The notes under the pieces are model-generated. The model made no database searches. It worked only from the letters and a program-made list of their open reading frames with translations, and was not told the DNA's origin. A stretch of DNA of 6,163 nucleotides from positions 1 to 6,163 of the forward strand of contig JAPLSR010000150.1 in NCBI GenBank assembly GCA_026398545.1, given 5' to 3'. A program made the translations under genes and the position numbers. This DNA comes from Candidatus Sumerlaeota bacterium. GTDB taxonomy: Bacteria; Sumerlaeota; Sumerlaeia; MWCT01. The stretch's first letter is position 1. The number at the start of each line of letters is the position of its first letter. Positions 6,114-6,163 of this stretch are shown here, piece by piece.

Positions 6114-6163
6114 GACGAACTGTCTCCATTCCCCCCTGAAAAGAAACCTCCCCCTTTGCTCAT

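Noticed and set aside
6112..6126. Small hairpin GAGAC-GAACT-GTCTC at the tilS stop codon as a terminator
   Set aside because: Only five base pairs, overlaps the stop codon and no T-run follows; the next bases are C-rich.
5786..6163. Minus-strand open frame of 125 residues starting at the right edge with a G-rich sequence near its start
   Set aside because: It lies almost entirely antisense to tilS, whose conserved C-terminal domain explains the region; the translation resembles no known protein.
6114..6163. Possible start of a further gene after tilS, such as ftsH
   Set aside because: The last 50 bases contain no plus-strand start codon with a ribosome binding site; the sequence ends too soon to say.

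Overview
The window looks like chromosomal DNA from an uncultured, probably Gram-negative saccharolytic bacterium. The phylum cannot be fixed from these genes. A secreted multi-domain GH172/DUF2961 protein with a golvesin-type C-terminal domain and a sugar ABC importer would fit Planctomycetes/Verrucomicrobia-like or candidate-phylum (Hydrogenedentota, Sumerlaeota) genomes, but that is inference. Five intact genes, one gene cut by the left window edge and one degraded gene fragment are supported.

Layout. Positions 1-974 (minus) hold the first two thirds of an MglA/RbsA-type tandem ATPase of a sugar ABC importer; its end and any permease genes lie beyond the left edge. Upstream of it on the same strand, 1040-2968 encodes a secreted glycoside hydrolase family 172 protein with two extra beta-type C-terminal domains. 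Positions 2969-3134 are a promoter/leader-like gap with a pair of near-identical direct repeats. Positions 3135-3776 (minus) encode endonuclease III (nth). Positions 3777-4637 form a visibly more AT-rich island. It holds a broken antitoxin-like fragment (3793-3939), an overlapping DUF2442/DUF4160 gene pair (4015-4534, minus), and a divergent intergenic region with a good sigma70-like promoter for the last gene. Positions 4638-6113 (plus) encode tRNA(Ile)-lysidine synthase (tilS).

How they fit together. The GH172 protein and the ABC ATPase probably form one sugar-utilisation transcription unit: an exported furanosidase releases a small sugar or disaccharide, and the importer takes it up. nth (base-excision repair) and tilS (tRNA modification) are housekeeping genes. 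The small-gene island between them resembles an accessory toxin-antitoxin-type insertion with one intact module and one decayed one. I see no RNA genes, CRISPR arrays, insertion sequences or convincing intrinsic terminators. Nothing in the window stands out as a clearly new system; the most interesting places are the small-gene island and the sugar-utilisation unit.
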